Shown here in pieces: positions 9,102-17,535 of a DNA stretch of 64,000 nt (position 1 is the first letter of the stretch; the number at the start of each line of letters is the position of its first letter). Both the position numbers and the translations under genes were made by a program. The notes under the pieces are model-generated. The model was not told the origin of the DNA, made no database searches, and saw nothing but the letters and a program-made list of their open reading frames with translations. The stretch lies in contig DJWO01000011.1 in NCBI GenBank assembly GCA_002441005.1, positions 77,483 to 141,482 of the forward strand. The letters run 5' to 3'. The stretch is from Candidatus Aminicenantes bacterium UBA6228. Lineage in GTDB: Bacteria; Acidobacteriota; Aminicenantia; Aminicenantales; Saccharicenantaceae.

Positions 9102-10691
9102 ATGGCTGAATTAATTGGAATAGACCTGGGAACCACTTATTCCTGTGTCGCTTGTCTTAACGGCGACCGGCCGGAGATTATCCCAAATTTGGAAGGGAAT
9201 AATACAACTCCCTCTGTGGTTTCATTTACGGCCAGCGGAGAAAGGTTAGTTGGGCTGCCAGCCCTGAGGCAGGCTGTAACTAATCCCCAAAATACTGTTT
9301 ATTCGGTCAAAAGGCTGATCGGCAAAAAATTTAATTCTCCTGAGATGGAATTGATCAGGCAAAAATTACCCTATAAAATATTAGAAGCGGCCAATGGCGA
9401 TATTTTAATAGAAGCTGGCGGCCGGCTCTATACTCCTCAGGAAATTTCCTCTTACCTTATTGGTTATTTGAAAGGTTGTGCCGAAGCTTTTTTGGGGACG
9501 GAAATCAAGCAAGCCGTGATCACTGTACCAGCTTACTTTAATGACCATCAGCGGCAGGCAACTAAGGATGCTGCTGCCATCTGCGGGCTTGAGGTCATCA
9601 GGATAATAAACGAGCCGACGGCGGCCAGCCTGGCCTACGGACTGGATAGCCGGAAGAATGGCTTGCTGGCTGTCTATGACCTGGGAGGCGGAACTTTTGA
9701 CATTACCATCCTGGAAATAAATGACGGGGTCTTTCATGTCCTGTCAACCAGCGGTGATACTTTTCTCGGCGGAGATGATTTTGACAATTGCTTGATAAAC
9801 TTCTTGCTGGAAGAATTCTGGCGGGAAAATCAGGTTGATCTGGCTCAGGATAAGTTTGCCCTTCAGCGACTCAAAGAGGCAGCAGAAAAGGCCAAGCGCG
9901 AGCTGTCTTTTACCACCGAGACGGAAATTAATTTGCCTTTTATCACTTCAACTGACCATGGTTCTTTACATATCAAAAAAAAGATTAGCCGGAGTTATCT
10001 GGAAAGGCTGACCGGGAATCTGGTGGATAAAACTCTGGCCATCAGCCAGCAGGCCCTGGCTGAGGCTAAGATTGAGCCAGCCAGGATTGATGAAGTTATC
10101 CTGGTTGGCGGCCAGACCAGAATGCCTCTGGTTAAACAAAAGGTGACAGAATTTTTCGGGCGGACGCCGGCCGCCAGAATTAATCCAGACGAAATTGTAG
10201 CTATGGGAGCAGCCATCCAGGCTAAAATGATAAATGGCAGTCTCTACAATCTGGTGCTGCTGCTTGATGTTACCCCATTTTCTCTGGGCCTGGAAACAGA
10301 AAATGGCGGCTTTGAAAAGATAATAGAAAAGAATACGACTATTCCGGCCAGAAAGACAATGTCTTTTACCACCGTTGAAAATAATCAGCGGCGAGTAAAA
10401 ATTCATGTCCTTCAAGGGGAAAGTCTCAGGGCTGAAGGCAATAAATCCCTGGCTACCTTTGATCTGGTCGGGATTGATCCTGCTCCCGCCGGAGTGCCTC
10501 AAATTGATGTAACTTTTGAGATTGATGCTGACGGCCTGTTAAAAGTCACAGCCCGTGATATCAACACAGGTTGCGAGCAAAAAGTCGTGGTCAAACCAGC
10601 AGCCGGCCTGCTGCCAGAACAGTTACAAGAGATTATAGACAGGCGGAAGAAGGAGGTGACTGGGACTGATGATAAACAGGGACTATTATGA
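9102..10691 (+). CDS. dnaK: DnaK-type Hsp70 lacking the C-terminal lid
   Basis: The nucleotide-binding domain is complete (IGIDLGTTYSCVA, INEPTAASLAYGLD, YDLGGGTFDITIL, VGGQTRMP). So are the interdomain linker (VLLLDVTPFSLGLET) and the beta-sandwich substrate domain (DADGLLKVTARD). The protein ends at residue 529, only about 25 residues into the first helix of what should be a roughly 100-residue lid; DnaK is normally 600-640 residues. The stop lies inside the overlap with dnaJ (23 nt), so no lid sequence survives downstream and a simple frameshift is unlikely. It would still bind ATP and substrate, but with faster peptide release expected. A full-length DnaK may exist elsewhere in the genome. 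Confidence 0.93.
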   Translation: MAELIGIDLGTTYSCVACLNGDRPEIIPNLEGNNTTPSVVSFTASGERLVGLPALRQAVTNPQNTVYSVKRLIGKKFNSPEMELIRQKLPYKILEAANGDILIEAGGRLYTPQEISSYLIGYLKGCAEAFLGTEIKQAVITVPAYFNDHQRQATKDAAAICGLEVIRIINEPTAASLAYGLDSRKNGLLAVYDLGGGTFDITILEINDGVFHVLSTSGDTFLGGDDFDNCLINFLLEEFWRENQVDLAQDKFALQRLKEAAEKAKRELSFTTETEINLPFITSTDHGSLHIKKKISRSYLERLTGNLVDKTLAISQQALAEAKIEPARIDEVILVGGQTRMPLVKQKVTEFFGRTPAARINPDEIVAMGAAIQAKMINGSLYNLVLLLDVTPFSLGLETENGGFEKIIEKNTTIPARKTMSFTTVENNQRRVKIHVLQGESLRAEGNKSLATFDLVGIDPAPAGVPQIDVTFEIDADGLLKVTARDINTGCEQKVVVKPAAGLLPEQLQEIIDRRKKEVTGTDDKQGLL

Positions 10692-11814
10692 AATCCTGGG
10701 GATATCGAGGAGCGCCAGCCCTGAAGAGATAAAGAAAGCTTATCGCCAGGCGGCCTTAAAATACCATCCTGACCGGAATCCGGGCAATAAGGAATCTGAA
10801 GAAAAATTCAAGGAAGCGGCCGAGGCTTACAGTGTCTTAATTGACCCGGAAAAACGGGTCATTTATGATCGTTATGGCCATCAGGGTTTGCAGGGCCAGG
10901 GCTATCAGGGCTTTGGCGGTTTCGATTCGACTATTTTTGAAGATTTTGGTGATATTCTTGGCAATTTTTTTGGTTTTAATTTTTCCGAATTCTTTGGCGG
11001 TCAAACTCAGAGCGGGACGAGAGTCCAGCCGGGCCGGGATCTGGCTCTTGAGGTCAGAATTAACCTCGAAGAAGCGGCAGCCGGAGTAGAAAAGGAATTC
11101 AGTCTCAACCGGCCAGAACAGTGTCCGGTTTGTCATGGCTCAGGGCTAAAACCAGGGACCAGGAAAACAGTTTGTTCTGCCTGTCAGGGACGGGGTCAGG
11201 TTCGTTATCAACAGGGCTTTTTTACAGTCAGCAGAACCTGTCCCCATTGCCATGGCCAGGGAGAAGTCATATCTACTCCTTGTGAGGAGTGCAAGGGCAG
11301 TGGCCTGGTTAAGCAGAAAAAACAGTTAAAAATTAAAATTCCGGCTGGAATTGAAGATGGAACCAGCCTGAGAATCAATGGGGAAGGCGAAGCCGGCAAA
11401 CAGGGCCAGCCCAGGGGCGACCTTTATATCCAGGTCAGGGTGGCTCGTCATCCCTTTTTTGAAAGAAAAGGAAAAGATCTTTATGCTGAGGTGTCAATCA
11501 GCCTGACCCAGGCCGCTCTGGGGGCCAGGATCGCGGTGCCTCTTCTTAATGGTGACCAGGAAGTCTTGAAGATTCCGGCTGGAGTTCAATCGGGAGAGGT
11601 CTTTAAAATTAAAAATGCTGGACTGGTTGACATCGGAGATAAGCGTCGCGGAGACCTTTATGTTACGGTCAAGGTAGCAACTCCAGATAAACTTGATAAA
11701 GAGCAAAAGGCTCTACTGACCAGGCTGGCTGAACTCCGCGGAGAAAATCTTAATGAAATTGACCGGACCTGGTTAGAAAAATATAAAAACCTCATTGGAC
11801 GCCGGGGCCAGTGA
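10669..11814 (+). CDS. dnaJ: Chaperone protein DnaJ
   Basis: Full-length type A J-protein (381 residues). Residues 1-70 form the J domain with the HPD motif (KYHPDRNPG). A Gly/Phe-rich stretch at about 75-110 follows, then four CxxCxGxG zinc repeats (CPVCHGSG, CSACQGRG, CPHCHGQG, CEECKGSG) and the two C-terminal substrate-binding beta domains. It delivers clients to DnaK and stimulates its ATPase. The ATG sits 9 nt after a strong SD (AGGAGGTGA, 10651-10659) placed inside the end of dnaK. Its stop overlaps the GTG start of rsmE. Confidence 0.97.
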   Translation: MINRDYYEILGISRSASPEEIKKAYRQAALKYHPDRNPGNKESEEKFKEAAEAYSVLIDPEKRVIYDRYGHQGLQGQGYQGFGGFDSTIFEDFGDILGNFFGFNFSEFFGGQTQSGTRVQPGRDLALEVRINLEEAAAGVEKEFSLNRPEQCPVCHGSGLKPGTRKTVCSACQGRGQVRYQQGFFTVSRTCPHCHGQGEVISTPCEECKGSGLVKQKKQLKIKIPAGIEDGTSLRINGEGEAGKQGQPRGDLYIQVRVARHPFFERKGKDLYAEVSISLTQAALGARIAVPLLNGDQEVLKIPAGVQSGEVFKIKNAGLVDIGDKRRGDLYVTVKVATPDKLDKEQKALLTRLAELRGENLNEIDRTWLEKYKNLIGRRGQ

Positions 11815-12533
11815 CCAGTAATCAATTTTTTGTGGACAGGCTGCCGGCGGGAGAAACTAAATTTTTTCTCGACGGAGATGAGCATTTTCATTTAGCCCGG
11901 GTAGCCAGGGCCAAACCGGGGGATAGGATCTGGCTAACTGAGGGACGTAAGAAAAGAATGCTGACCGAAGTGGTCAGCCTCGAAGCAGATAAAACCTGGC
12001 TTCTGCCGGTCAGACTGGATGAAGAGGACTTGAAAACAGAAGTCATCCTGGGCTTGGGCCTGACCAGGCCGGCAACAATGGATATGATCGTCGCCAAAGC
12101 CACAGAACTGGGCGTAGCTCAGATTTTTCCCCTGATGACTGCCAAGTCTTTCAGGCTTCCGGCCGGCAAGCTCATTGCCAGAAAGTCCCGCTGGGAAAGA
12201 ATTGCCCGGGCAGCTTTAAAACAATCCAAAGGAGCTATCCTGCCTGTCATCAATGAAGCTGCCAGCCTGGAGTCTATTCTCCCTGATCTTGAGGCTCAAC
12301 AAAAAATATTTCTCGATGAGAGCAGCCAGGCTTATTTTCGTGATATACTCAGGGAAGCGAGGCCAGTCTCAGCCATCTTGCTGATTGGGCCAGAAGGCGG
12401 CTGGAGCCGGAGGGAAAGGGAAGTGCTGACTGCTGCCAATTATCAAGGCCTTAGCCTTGGCGGGCGGATTTTGAGAACAGAAACAGCAGTGGTTTCTGCC
12501 CTGACTTTAATTTTACATTTCTGGAACCGGTAA
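11811..12533 (+). CDS. rsmE: 16S rRNA (uracil-1498-N3)-methyltransferase
   Basis: SPOUT-class methyltransferase that modifies U1498 of 16S rRNA in assembled 30S subunits. The N-terminal PUA-like region contains GDEHFHLARVARAKPGD. The SPOUT knot shows KATELGVAQIFPL, RWERIARAALKQSKG, LLIGPEGGWS and the closing SLGGRILRTETAVVSAL, all RsmE signatures. Length (240 residues) is normal. The start is a GTG that overlaps the dnaJ TGA. rsmE following dnaJ is a common bacterial arrangement, so co-transcription with the chaperone operon is likely. Confidence 0.95.
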   Translation: MTSNQFFVDRLPAGETKFFLDGDEHFHLARVARAKPGDRIWLTEGRKKRMLTEVVSLEADKTWLLPVRLDEEDLKTEVILGLGLTRPATMDMIVAKATELGVAQIFPLMTAKSFRLPAGKLIARKSRWERIARAALKQSKGAILPVINEAASLESILPDLEAQQKIFLDESSQAYFRDILREARPVSAILLIGPEGGWSRREREVLTAANYQGLSLGGRILRTETAVVSALTLILHFWNR

Positions 12534-12534
12534 G

Positions 12535-13473
12535 ATGTTTTTACAGGGACAGAAAGTTGGCAAGTATGAAATTCTCAGGTCGCTGGGAAGTGGCGGCTTC
12601 GGTTCTGTCTATCTGGCCAGAGATACCTGGCTTGATATAAAAGTAGCCCTTAAGGTTCCGCACAAGCAATCGACCGAACTTTATAAATTGCTCAAGGAGC
12701 CGCGGCTGCAGGCTGCTCTCAATCATCCCAATATCGTCAAGGTCCTGGCGGCCGAAAAAGAGAAAGATGTCTTTTTTATGGTTATGGAATATGTCAAAGG
12801 ACAATCCCTGGAAAAGATTCTGGAGAAAGAAAAAATCCTTGACTGTAACCGGGCCATTGATATTATCAAGCAGATTTCTTACGGGGTTGAGCATGCCCAC
12901 CATCATAAGATTATTCATCGGGACCTGCGACCGTCTAATATTCTTATCTCCGAAGAAGGAACGGTTAAAATCACTGATTTCGGGACATCAGCCTGGTTAA
13001 ATTCGGCTCAATATGCTTCTACCAGGATAGGTTCTCCGCCCTATATGGCCCCGGAACAATTTATGGGAAAAGCGTCTTATTCTTCCGATATTTATTCAAT
13101 TGGCTGCATTTTTTATGAAATGATTGTCGGCCGGCCGCCAATTTTCGATCCTGACCCGTTCAAGATTCTGGAAAAAGCTCAGGAGGGTAAGATTACACCT
13201 CCGCGACTTAAAAATATGAAAGTTCCAAAGGAAGTTGATAACCTGATCATGAACTGTTTAGCTCCCCGGGTAGAGGACCGACTCCAGTCGGCCTCAGAAA
13301 TAGTCAGAGAGTTATCCAGGCTAAAAGGAAAAGAAGAGAAAGGCAGTGAACTCGATGATATTTTTGCCAGAATAAAGGCCAGGGAGCAGAGAAAATCAGA
13401 TCTGTGCTGGAATTGCCGGCGGCCTTTGCCCTATAAGACCACAGTTTGTCCTTACTGTGGGGAAAAGGTCTGA
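12535..13473 (+). CDS. Soluble Ser/Thr protein kinase with C-terminal zinc ribbon
   Basis: A Hanks-type kinase fills residues 8-265: glycine loop LGSGGFGSVYLA, catalytic lysine in VALKVPHK, catalytic loop HRDLRPSN, DFG loop (TDFGTSAW), and the APE-type PYMAPEQF. The catalytic loop carries Arg where bacterial Ser/Thr kinases usually have Lys (HRDxKPxN), but Asp and Asn are kept, so activity is likely. The last 25 residues hold CWNC and CPYC pairs, a rubredoxin-like zinc ribbon. No transmembrane segment or extracellular sensor is present. The ATG is 1 nt after the rsmE stop, tying the kinase to the chaperone operon. Substrates are unknown. Confidence 0.9.
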   Translation: MFLQGQKVGKYEILRSLGSGGFGSVYLARDTWLDIKVALKVPHKQSTELYKLLKEPRLQAALNHPNIVKVLAAEKEKDVFFMVMEYVKGQSLEKILEKEKILDCNRAIDIIKQISYGVEHAHHHKIIHRDLRPSNILISEEGTVKITDFGTSAWLNSAQYASTRIGSPPYMAPEQFMGKASYSSDIYSIGCIFYEMIVGRPPIFDPDPFKILEKAQEGKITPPRLKNMKVPKEVDNLIMNCLAPRVEDRLQSASEIVRELSRLKGKEEKGSELDDIFARIKAREQRKSDLCWNCRRPLPYKTTVCPYCGEKV

Positions 13474-13482
13474 GCCTTTAAA

Positions 13483-13511
13483 TTGACTTTAAAAACTGAC
13501 TGATATAGGAT
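13483..13511 (+). promoter_or_regulatory. Candidate promoter upstream of the pilT leader
   Basis: TTGACT at 13483-13488 is followed after 17 nt by TAGGAT at 13506-13511. Transcription from it would give a leader of about 150 nt before pilT, containing the two hairpins at 13545-13646. Confidence 0.35.
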
Positions 13512-13544
13512 TAAAACAAAATCAGGTTTTAGAGTGATTAAAGC

Positions 13545-13646
13545 GGAGACAGCCTATGGTCAGGGGATTCGCCCCGGAGGTCTGTCCACCACCAAGAATG
13601 AGCAGAAAAGTTCAGGTTGCTATTTTGGGTCAAATATAGCAACCTG
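13545..13646 (+). other. Structured 5' leader of pilT (two hairpins)
   Basis: Hairpin 1 (13545-13590) has a basal GACAG/CTGTC stem (13548-13552 with 13582-13586), a CCT/AGG step and an apical GGGG/CCCC stem closed by an ATTCG loop. Hairpin 2 (13613-13646) is a perfect 11-bp stem (CAGGTTGCTAT at 13613-13623 with its complement at 13636-13646) around a 12-nt loop. No U-run follows, so it is not a simple terminator. The pilT SD (GGGGAGGG, 13656-13663) starts 9 nt after hairpin 2. I do not recognise a known riboswitch; the c-di-GMP (GEMM) signature was looked for and not found. Confidence 0.45.
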
Positions 13647-13667
13647 TCAGAATATGGGGAGGGAAAG

Positions 13668-14831
13668 ATGAATACTGACGATCTTTTAAAAATTGCCATT
13701 GAACGGGATGCCTCGGATTTGCATCTTAAAGCCGGCAATCACCCGACCATCAGGGTCCACGGCACCTTGGTTCCACTGGTCGGTTTCCCCAAATTAAGCT
13801 CAACTGATACCGAAGAACTGGCTAACCAGATCCTGAATGATTTTCAGAAAAAGAAATTAAAGGAAGACTTTGATATTGATCTGGCTTATAGCTTGCCAGG
13901 TTTTGGGCGGTTCAGGGGAAATGTGTTTTATCAACGGAATAGTCTGACTGTTGCCTTGAGAATAATCCCGCTGGAGGTGAAATCAATCCGGGAACTGCTG
14001 TTACCTGAAATTCTGGAAAAAATTGCTTTTTCGCCCCGTGGATTGATACTGGTCACGGGAACAACCGGCAGCGGAAAAACGACCACCCTGGCCGCCATGA
14101 TTGATTACATTAACGCTTACCGGCGTGAAAATATCATTACCATCGAAGACCCGATTGAATATCTCCATAAGGATAAAAAGAGCATTATCAGTCAAAGGGA
14201 AATCGGCATGGATGTCCAGAGTTTTAGCCGGGGCCTGAGAGCCTGCTTGCGGGAAGACCCGGATGTCATTCTGGTCGGTGAAATGAGAGATCTGGAAACA
14301 ATTGAAACTGCCTTGCTGGCGGCTGAAACCGGCCATCTCGTTCTGAGCACCCTGCATACCCTGGATGCCCCCGAAACCATTAACCGTATTATTTCTACTT
14401 TCCCGCCTCATCATCAGCGCCAGGTTAGATTACAGCTGGCCAGTGTCATCAGAGCTGTCATCTCCATGCGTCTTGTCCCGCGGATGGATGAACAGGGACG
14501 GGTACCAGCAGTCGAGGTCATGGTCTCCACACCCTATATTCAGGAGTGTATTACTGACCGGGACAAGACCAGTTTTATCAGGGACGCCATAGCCACCGGT
14601 GTCTCCCAGTATGGCATGCAGACTTTTGATCAATCTATCTATCAGCTTTACCGTGACGGTTATATCTCTTTTGAACAGGGAATCAAGTATTCTACCAATC
14701 CAGATGCTTTTAAATTGAGGGTCATGGGGGTCCAGTCCACCCTGGACATTGCTCTGGAACAGATGGAGCAAGAGATGGTCAAGGTTGAACGGGTTGAGCA
14801 AACAGATAGGGGGGGTGAAGAGGAAAGTTAG
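13668..14831 (+). CDS. pilT: PilT-like type IV pilus retraction ATPase
   Basis: Secretion-ATPase superfamily member (387 residues). The N-terminal part has IERDASDLHLKAGNHP, typical of PilT/PilU. The RecA-like part has Walker A (GTTGSGKTTTLA), the Asp box (ITIEDPIEY), Walker B (DVILVGEMRDLET) and the His box (TGHLVLSTLHT). The C-terminal segment MQTFDQSIYQLYRDG also matches. PilT hexamers power pilus retraction. I use the ATG at 13668, which follows SD GGGGAGGG; a further upstream in-frame ATG at 13617 lies inside the leader hairpin. No other pilus genes are in the window. alaS follows after 5 nt. Confidence 0.92.
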   Translation: MNTDDLLKIAIERDASDLHLKAGNHPTIRVHGTLVPLVGFPKLSSTDTEELANQILNDFQKKKLKEDFDIDLAYSLPGFGRFRGNVFYQRNSLTVALRIIPLEVKSIRELLLPEILEKIAFSPRGLILVTGTTGSGKTTTLAAMIDYINAYRRENIITIEDPIEYLHKDKKSIISQREIGMDVQSFSRGLRACLREDPDVILVGEMRDLETIETALLAAETGHLVLSTLHTLDAPETINRIISTFPPHHQRQVRLQLASVIRAVISMRLVPRMDEQGRVPAVEVMVSTPYIQECITDRDKTSFIRDAIATGVSQYGMQTFDQSIYQLYRDGYISFEQGIKYSTNPDAFKLRVMGVQSTLDIALEQMEQEMVKVERVEQTDRGGEEES

Positions 14832-14836
14832 ACTAG

Positions 14837-17467
14837 ATGAGAGCCAATGAAATCAGAACAGCTTTTCTTGAGTTCTTCGAAAAAAGAGGCCACCGGATTA
14901 TTCCCAGTTCTTCGCTGATTCCGAAAGACGACCCGACTTTACTATTTACCAACGCCGGCATGAATCAGTTCAAGAATATCTTTCTTGGACTGGAAAAAAG
15001 AAGCTATAACCGGGCGACGACTGTCCAGAAATGTCTCCGGGTAAGTGGTAAACACAATGACCTGGAGCAAGTAGGACGGACACCCAAACACCATACTTTT
15101 TTTGAAATGCTGGGAAATTTTTCTTTTGGAGACTATTTTAAAAAGGAAGCGATAAGCTTTGCCTGGGAACTGGTAACCGCAGTATTCCGCCTGCCAGCTG
15201 ACAGGCTTTATGTCACTATTTATGAAGAAGATGAGGAGGCCTTTAATCTCTGGCGGGAAGTGATTGGGATTCCAGCCTCCAGAATTTTTCGGTTTGGTAA
15301 AAAAGATAATTTCTGGGCGATGGGCGAGACCGGTCCTTGCGGACCTTGCTCGGAAATTCACTATGATCTTGGTAAAGAGCTGGAAAAAGGTACTCCGGCT
15401 GAACTGATCGCCTCTGGCAGCGATCGTTTTGTCGAGCTCTGGAATCTGGTCTTCATGCAATTTTTTCAGGACGAACAAGGCCGGATGAATCCTTTGCCTC
15501 GCCCTTCTATTGATACCGGTCTGGGTCTGGAACGGATGGCAGCCGTGCTTCAAGGGAAGAAAAGCAATTTTGAGACTGATCTATTTACTCCGGTCATTGA
15601 GGCTATTAGCGAAGAAAGCGGGCAGGATTACCCGGCTGGCGGTGAGAATGATGTTTACTTCAGGATAATCGCCGATCATCTTAGAGCCATTACTTTTCTT
15701 ATCGGAGACGGAGTTAACCCGGCCAATGAAGGTCGCGGCTATGTCCTGAGGCGGCTGATCAGGCGAGCTTACCGCCGGGGAAATCTGATCGGAATTGAAA
15801 AACCGTTTTTATATCGTCTGGCCAGCACGGTGGCTGACATTATGAAAGAGCCATATCCTGAACTGATGACCAGCCTGCCTTATATTAGCCGGGTCTGCCT
15901 GGCCGAGGAAGAAAGATTTGCCTCTACTCTGAACTCCGGACTCAGATATTTTGAGCAATATGCCGCTGAGGCCAGGGCGGATGGCAGCCTGGTTATCCCC
16001 GGGGAGAAGGTTTTTAAGCTTTACGATACTTTTGGCTTTCCCCTTGATCTCTGTCAGGAGCTGGCTAAGGAAAATAATCTCGAGGTAGATGAAGCTGGTT
16101 TTCAAAGAGAACTGGAAAATCAAAAGGAAAGAGCCAGACAGTCCTGGGAAGGCGAAACCAGAGCTAAAGAAAAATCAATCTATAACCCTTACCGGCAGTT
16201 TAAAGTAAAAACGGTTTTTTATGAGAAAGACAGGCTGGAAGAGACCGAGGTCCTGGCCATTATCCGGGCTGGACAGGGGGTTGAGCAGTTAAAGGAAGGA
16301 GAAGAGGGAGAAATAATTCTCTCCGAGACGCCTTTCTATGCTGAAAGCGGTGGCCAGGTAGGGGATAAGGGAGTTTTGAAAACTTCCGGTTTTTCCGGAA
16401 TGGTTGAAAATACAATCAAGCCTCTACCCGGGCTGATCATTCATCAGGTCAAGGTTCTGGCCGGTGAGGTCAGGTCCGGACAAAAAGTCGAAGCAGCAGT
16501 CGATTCAATCAGAAGAAAAGCTATCAGCCGGAATCATACCACGACTCATCTTCTTCATGCCGCTTTAAGGCAGATTCTTGGAGATCATGTCAGGCAATCG
16601 GGCTCTTTGGTCGATGATAAAAAATTGCGTTTTGATTTTACCCATTTTGCTCCTTTAAGCGAAGAAGAAATCCTGCAGGTAGAAAAGCTGGTTAATGACC
16701 GGATCATGGACAACCTGCCGGTGACAATCAGAGTGACCAGCCTGGAAGAAGGCCTGGCCGAAGGGGCCATGGCTATCTTTGAAGAAAAGTACGGAGAAAA
16801 AGTCAGACTGGTTAAGGTTGGAGATTTCAGTAAGGAATTATGTGGCGGGATTCATGTTAAAAATACCGGTGAAATTGGCTTGTTCAAAATCACAACCGAA
16901 TCGAGTGTGGCGGCCGGGTTAAGAAGAATTGAGGCTCTGACCGGAGAAGAGAGCTTGAATTATGTCGTCAGCCTGGAGAAGAATCTAAAAAAACTGGAAA
17001 AGCTCTTAAAAGTTAGCCGGCAGGAAATCAGCCTCAGAGTAGAAAAACTGCTGAGCAGCCTGGATGAGAAAGATGAAGAAATCAGAAAGCTCAAGAGGAA
17101 GCTGCTCAATCCAGTCAGTCAGCCGCCTGAAATTAGGGAAGAAAAAGGGATTAAATTTGTCAGCCAGAAACTCCAGGAAATTGATCTTGAGGCCTTGAGA
17201 AGCTATGCCGATAATCTGAAGCAAAAGATTGGGTCAGGAATTATCTTCCTGGCTTCAGCGGCTGATGACCGGGCCTGGCTGGTGGTAGCGGTGACGGCTG
17301 ATTTGACTCCGAGAATTCAGGCCAGTAAAATAATCAAAGAAATAGCCCCGGTCATTGGTGGCGGGGGAGGAGGCCGGGCTGACTTTGCTCAGGCCGGAGG
17401 CAATCAGCCTCAAAATGTCGACCAAGCCTTAAAAGCCGGGGTAGAACTGGCTCTAAAGTTGTTATAA
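14837..17467 (+). CDS. alaS: Alanine--tRNA ligase
   Basis: Class II synthetase charging tRNA-Ala, with 876 residues as usual. The catalytic domain covers about 1-460 (FLEFFEKRGHRIIPSSSLIP; FTNAGMNQFKNIFLG; FWAMGETGPCGPCSEIHYD). The editing domain carries HTTTHLLHAALR and LCGGIHVKNTGEIG (HxxxH and C/H zinc set). The C-terminal C-Ala/DHHA1 region ends in the glycine-rich IGGGGGGRADFAQAGG. It follows pilT by 5 nt and is probably co-transcribed with it, an unusual pairing. Confidence 0.98.
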   Translation: MRANEIRTAFLEFFEKRGHRIIPSSSLIPKDDPTLLFTNAGMNQFKNIFLGLEKRSYNRATTVQKCLRVSGKHNDLEQVGRTPKHHTFFEMLGNFSFGDYFKKEAISFAWELVTAVFRLPADRLYVTIYEEDEEAFNLWREVIGIPASRIFRFGKKDNFWAMGETGPCGPCSEIHYDLGKELEKGTPAELIASGSDRFVELWNLVFMQFFQDEQGRMNPLPRPSIDTGLGLERMAAVLQGKKSNFETDLFTPVIEAISEESGQDYPAGGENDVYFRIIADHLRAITFLIGDGVNPANEGRGYVLRRLIRRAYRRGNLIGIEKPFLYRLASTVADIMKEPYPELMTSLPYISRVCLAEEERFASTLNSGLRYFEQYAAEARADGSLVIPGEKVFKLYDTFGFPLDLCQELAKENNLEVDEAGFQRELENQKERARQSWEGETRAKEKSIYNPYRQFKVKTVFYEKDRLEETEVLAIIRAGQGVEQLKEGEEGEIILSETPFYAESGGQVGDKGVLKTSGFSGMVENTIKPLPGLIIHQVKVLAGEVRSGQKVEAAVDSIRRKAISRNHTTTHLLHAALRQILGDHVRQSGSLVDDKKLRFDFTHFAPLSEEEILQVEKLVNDRIMDNLPVTIRVTSLEEGLAEGAMAIFEEKYGEKVRLVKVGDFSKELCGGIHVKNTGEIGLFKITTESSVAAGLRRIEALTGEESLNYVVSLEKNLKKLEKLLKVSRQEISLRVEKLLSSLDEKDEEIRKLKRKLLNPVSQPPEIREEKGIKFVSQKLQEIDLEALRSYADNLKQKIGSGIIFLASAADDRAWLVVAVTADLTPRIQASKIIKEIAPVIGGGGGGRADFAQAGGNQPQNVDQALKAGVELALKLL

Positions 17468-17468
17468 A

Positions 17469-17486
17469 ATCACCTCAAAAGGTGAT
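17469..17486 (+). other. Small hairpin after alaS
   Basis: A perfect 7-bp inverted repeat (ATCACCT, loop CAAA, AGGTGAT) starts just after the alaS stop. It is not followed by a U-tract, so it is at best a weak terminator or an mRNA 3'-end stabiliser. Confidence 0.3.
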
Positions 17487-17535
17487 AGTCAGAGAATAAT
17501 AAAAAGTTTATAGATAACCTGGATAAAGGTCAAAG

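Noticed and set aside
9966..10502. 178-codon antisense ORF inside dnaK
   Set aside because: Shadow of the dnaK frame; no SD, and its sense partner is a fully conserved protein.
10600..10700. Frameshift explaining the short DnaK
   Set aside because: Downstream DNA is the dnaJ J-domain with its own SD inside dnaK; no lid-coding sequence is present in any frame.
13545..13646. c-di-GMP (GEMM) riboswitch before pilT
   Set aside because: The conserved GCAAA/CGCAAAGCC and tetraloop-receptor elements are missing.
14942..15553. 203-codon antisense ORF inside alaS
   Set aside because: Shadow frame over the conserved AlaRS catalytic domain.
17469..17486. Rho-independent terminator after alaS
   Set aside because: 7-bp stem only and no U-tract follows.
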